The notes under the pieces were generated by a model. The model did not search any database, was not told where the DNA came from, and worked only from the letters and a program-made list of their open reading frames with translations. Below, piece by piece: positions 62,809-64,000 of a DNA stretch of 64,000 bases; the stretch's first letter is position 1; each line of letters begins with the position of its first letter. The stretch spans positions 124,001-188,000 of the forward strand of contig JANWWZ010000001.1 of NCBI GenBank assembly GCA_025057115.1. The letters run 5' to 3'. This DNA comes from Bernardetiaceae bacterium (GTDB taxonomy: Bacteria; Bacteroidota; Bacteroidia; Cytophagales; Thermoflexibacteraceae). The translations under genes were made by a program, and so were the position numbers.

Positions 62809-64000
62809 CTACAGTGTAGAAAAAAAGTTGATGCTTTGGGCTGGTAGCGTTACTCTCAACTTACCCGATTTGAGCTTAATGAGAATTTTCTCAAAATTGG
62901 GGTCATCGTTATTGGCACTATCCATCATTACTTGTTGGGCATTCCAGTTGGATATTTCTATCTCTCTTGGTTGGTAGGCAATGTTGATAATTTGCATTAC
63001 TATTTTTCCCTTATTGTCTTTGCCTGCTAATACCCACAAGTCAGCGTCGTCGGTGATGGCGTTGATAAGAGTAATGCTTGGTTTAAAGTGCTTTACTAAT
63101 CTGTTGAGGTAGTGGAAGGCGGGGTAGATGGTGAGCGTATCAGGCGAAGCTAAAGGATAGTGATCTTGAAAAGTCCAATAGTAGGCTGAAGTTACATTGC
63201 TGTAGCGCAATAGGCGGTGATAGGTGCGAGCAGTTTCCCATGCGTGTTGCCAAGTACTAAAATGCTCGGTTGAATTGCCTAAATGGGCATTGTACCCTAC
63301 TTCGGTACACCATAGAGGTAATTGGTATTGCTTGGCTATAGTGGGAATTTTTTCGAGAATCGCATTAGGCAGTTCGGGCAATTGCCAACTGTGAAAGGCA
63401 ATAGGTCCCATGTATTGGCGCAGCGACTCTTCTGCCCAAAGTTGGTTAAGGTATTGACTGATTGCGTCTATCTTGCGGACATCTCCGACAATAAATTTTA
63501 CCGACACGCCCATTTTTTCTATAATAGGCATGGCTAATTTGATAAAATTTGCTAATTCTTGCGGAGAAAAGGATAAACAGTTGCCTGCATCAGGTTCATT
63601 AATTGAAATGTAAGTTACCTCCACGCCATATTTTCCTTTAGCATGGCGCAGAAAGGTAGCAATGCTTTCTGCTAGTTCAGGGTACATTTCAGGGCTAATT
63701 TTTCTTTGTGTTTTCTGGTGTGGATTGGTTACTAGCCACTCGGGTAAGTCCCAAATAGTTCCGATAAAGGTTTGGACGCCGTATTGCTTTTTCATAGTGC
63801 GCAAAAAGCGAAATAGCGATTCTACTACTCCCACGTCCTTAAATCCAGGCCAATACACTTGGTCAGTAAACGGGTTATCATTTCGCGGCTCCCAGTGAGA
63901 CAAAGGAATATGAAACCTTATACTTTGAGGCTTAAGCCGATTAAGTACACATATGCCAATGGCATCTTCAGCTTTGTCGGCATACTGGGTGCGATAAAAG
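62809..64000 (-). CDS. Clan GH-A glycoside hydrolase, 5' end cut off by the window
   Basis: The frame stays open to the window edge (reading RTQYADKAEDAIGICVLN and SIRFHIPLSHWEPRNDNPF before the first listed start codon, a TTG at 63903), so the N-terminus is outside. The TIM barrel shows the acid/base Glu in YISINEPD and the probable nucleophile Glu in LWCTEVGYN, plus a C-terminal beta-sandwich, as in GH30/GH39-type enzymes. The substrate cannot be read. No signal peptide is visible because of the truncation. Confidence 0.75.
   Translation of the reverse strand, partial: FYRTQYADKAEDAIGICVLNRLKPQSIRFHIPLSHWEPRNDNPFTDQVYWPGFKDVGVVESLFRFLRTMKKQYGVQTFIGTIWDLPEWLVTNPHQKTQRKISPEMYPELAESIATFLRHAKGKYGVEVTYISINEPDAGNCLSFSPQELANFIKLAMPIIEKMGVSVKFIVGDVRKIDAISQYLNQLWAEESLRQYMGPIAFHSWQLPELPNAILEKIPTIAKQYQLPLWCTEVGYNAHLGNSTEHFSTWQHAWETARTYHRLLRYSNVTSAYYWTFQDHYPLASPDTLTIYPAFHYLNRLVKHFKPSITLINAITDDADLWVLAGKDNKGKIVMQIINIAYQPREIEISNWNAQQVMMDSANNDDPNFEKILIKLKSGKLRVTLPAQSINFFSTL

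Overview
The window is chromosomal DNA from a member of the Bacteroidota, most likely a gliding, Cytophaga-like lineage. The evidence is GldE and GldD, the type IX secretion regulator PorX, a TonB-dependent receptor with a carboxypeptidase-like N-terminal domain, and Bacteroidota-type promoters (TTG, about 19 bases, then TAnnTTTG) in front of many genes. Ribosome binding sites are weak or absent. I cannot name the genus. No rRNA, tRNA, CRISPR array, prophage or intact insertion sequence was seen.

Layout: 0-13 kb is mixed housekeeping (a cut-off VRR-NUC nuclease, TrhO, a secreted GH65 enzyme, thioredoxin, an S24 regulator with an esterase, a C1 peptidase, pssA-purS and an S41 protease). 13.5-15.1 kb holds rplC-rplD-rplW alone, with its own promoter and terminator. 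15-23.5 kb carries envelope genes (a zinc phospholipase-like protein, a MacB/FtsX-type permease, a TPR plus periplasmic-binding protein, a TonB receptor), a striking palindromic repeat array at 18.29-18.55 kb, and a decayed stretch at 20.3-21.0 kb. 23.5-35.7 kb holds a DnaJ-type co-chaperone, a WD40-OmpA fusion, rplU-rpmA, a NagB-deacetylase fusion, fumC, a SPOR protein, a thioesterase, prfA and rnr. 35.9-39.5 kb is the methylcitrate operon prpB-prpC-prpD. 39.7-46.4 kb has a large Asp-box (sortilin-like) protein, a TatD-like hydrolase, ilvC and porX. 46.8-57.4 kb is one long run from rplP to rplQ (spc and alpha operons with secY, map, infA and rpoA). 57.5-61.5 kb is the lipoprotein-mutY-ssb-gldE-gldD cluster, followed by a thiolase and a cut-off clan GH-A glycosidase.

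Main points: the usual S10-spc-alpha gene string is broken into at least two separately controlled pieces, and rpsJ, rplB, rpsS, rplV and rpsC are not in the window. The 18.3-kb array is a 74-base tandem unit made of evenly spaced RTTGTTCGYG boxes and perfect hairpins, bracketed by an imperfect 28-base direct repeat. Several genes have a TAnnTTTG box only 3-5 bases before the ATG, which points to leaderless mRNAs. Several promoters, notably those of rplP and rplU, carry an inverted repeat between the two promoter boxes.
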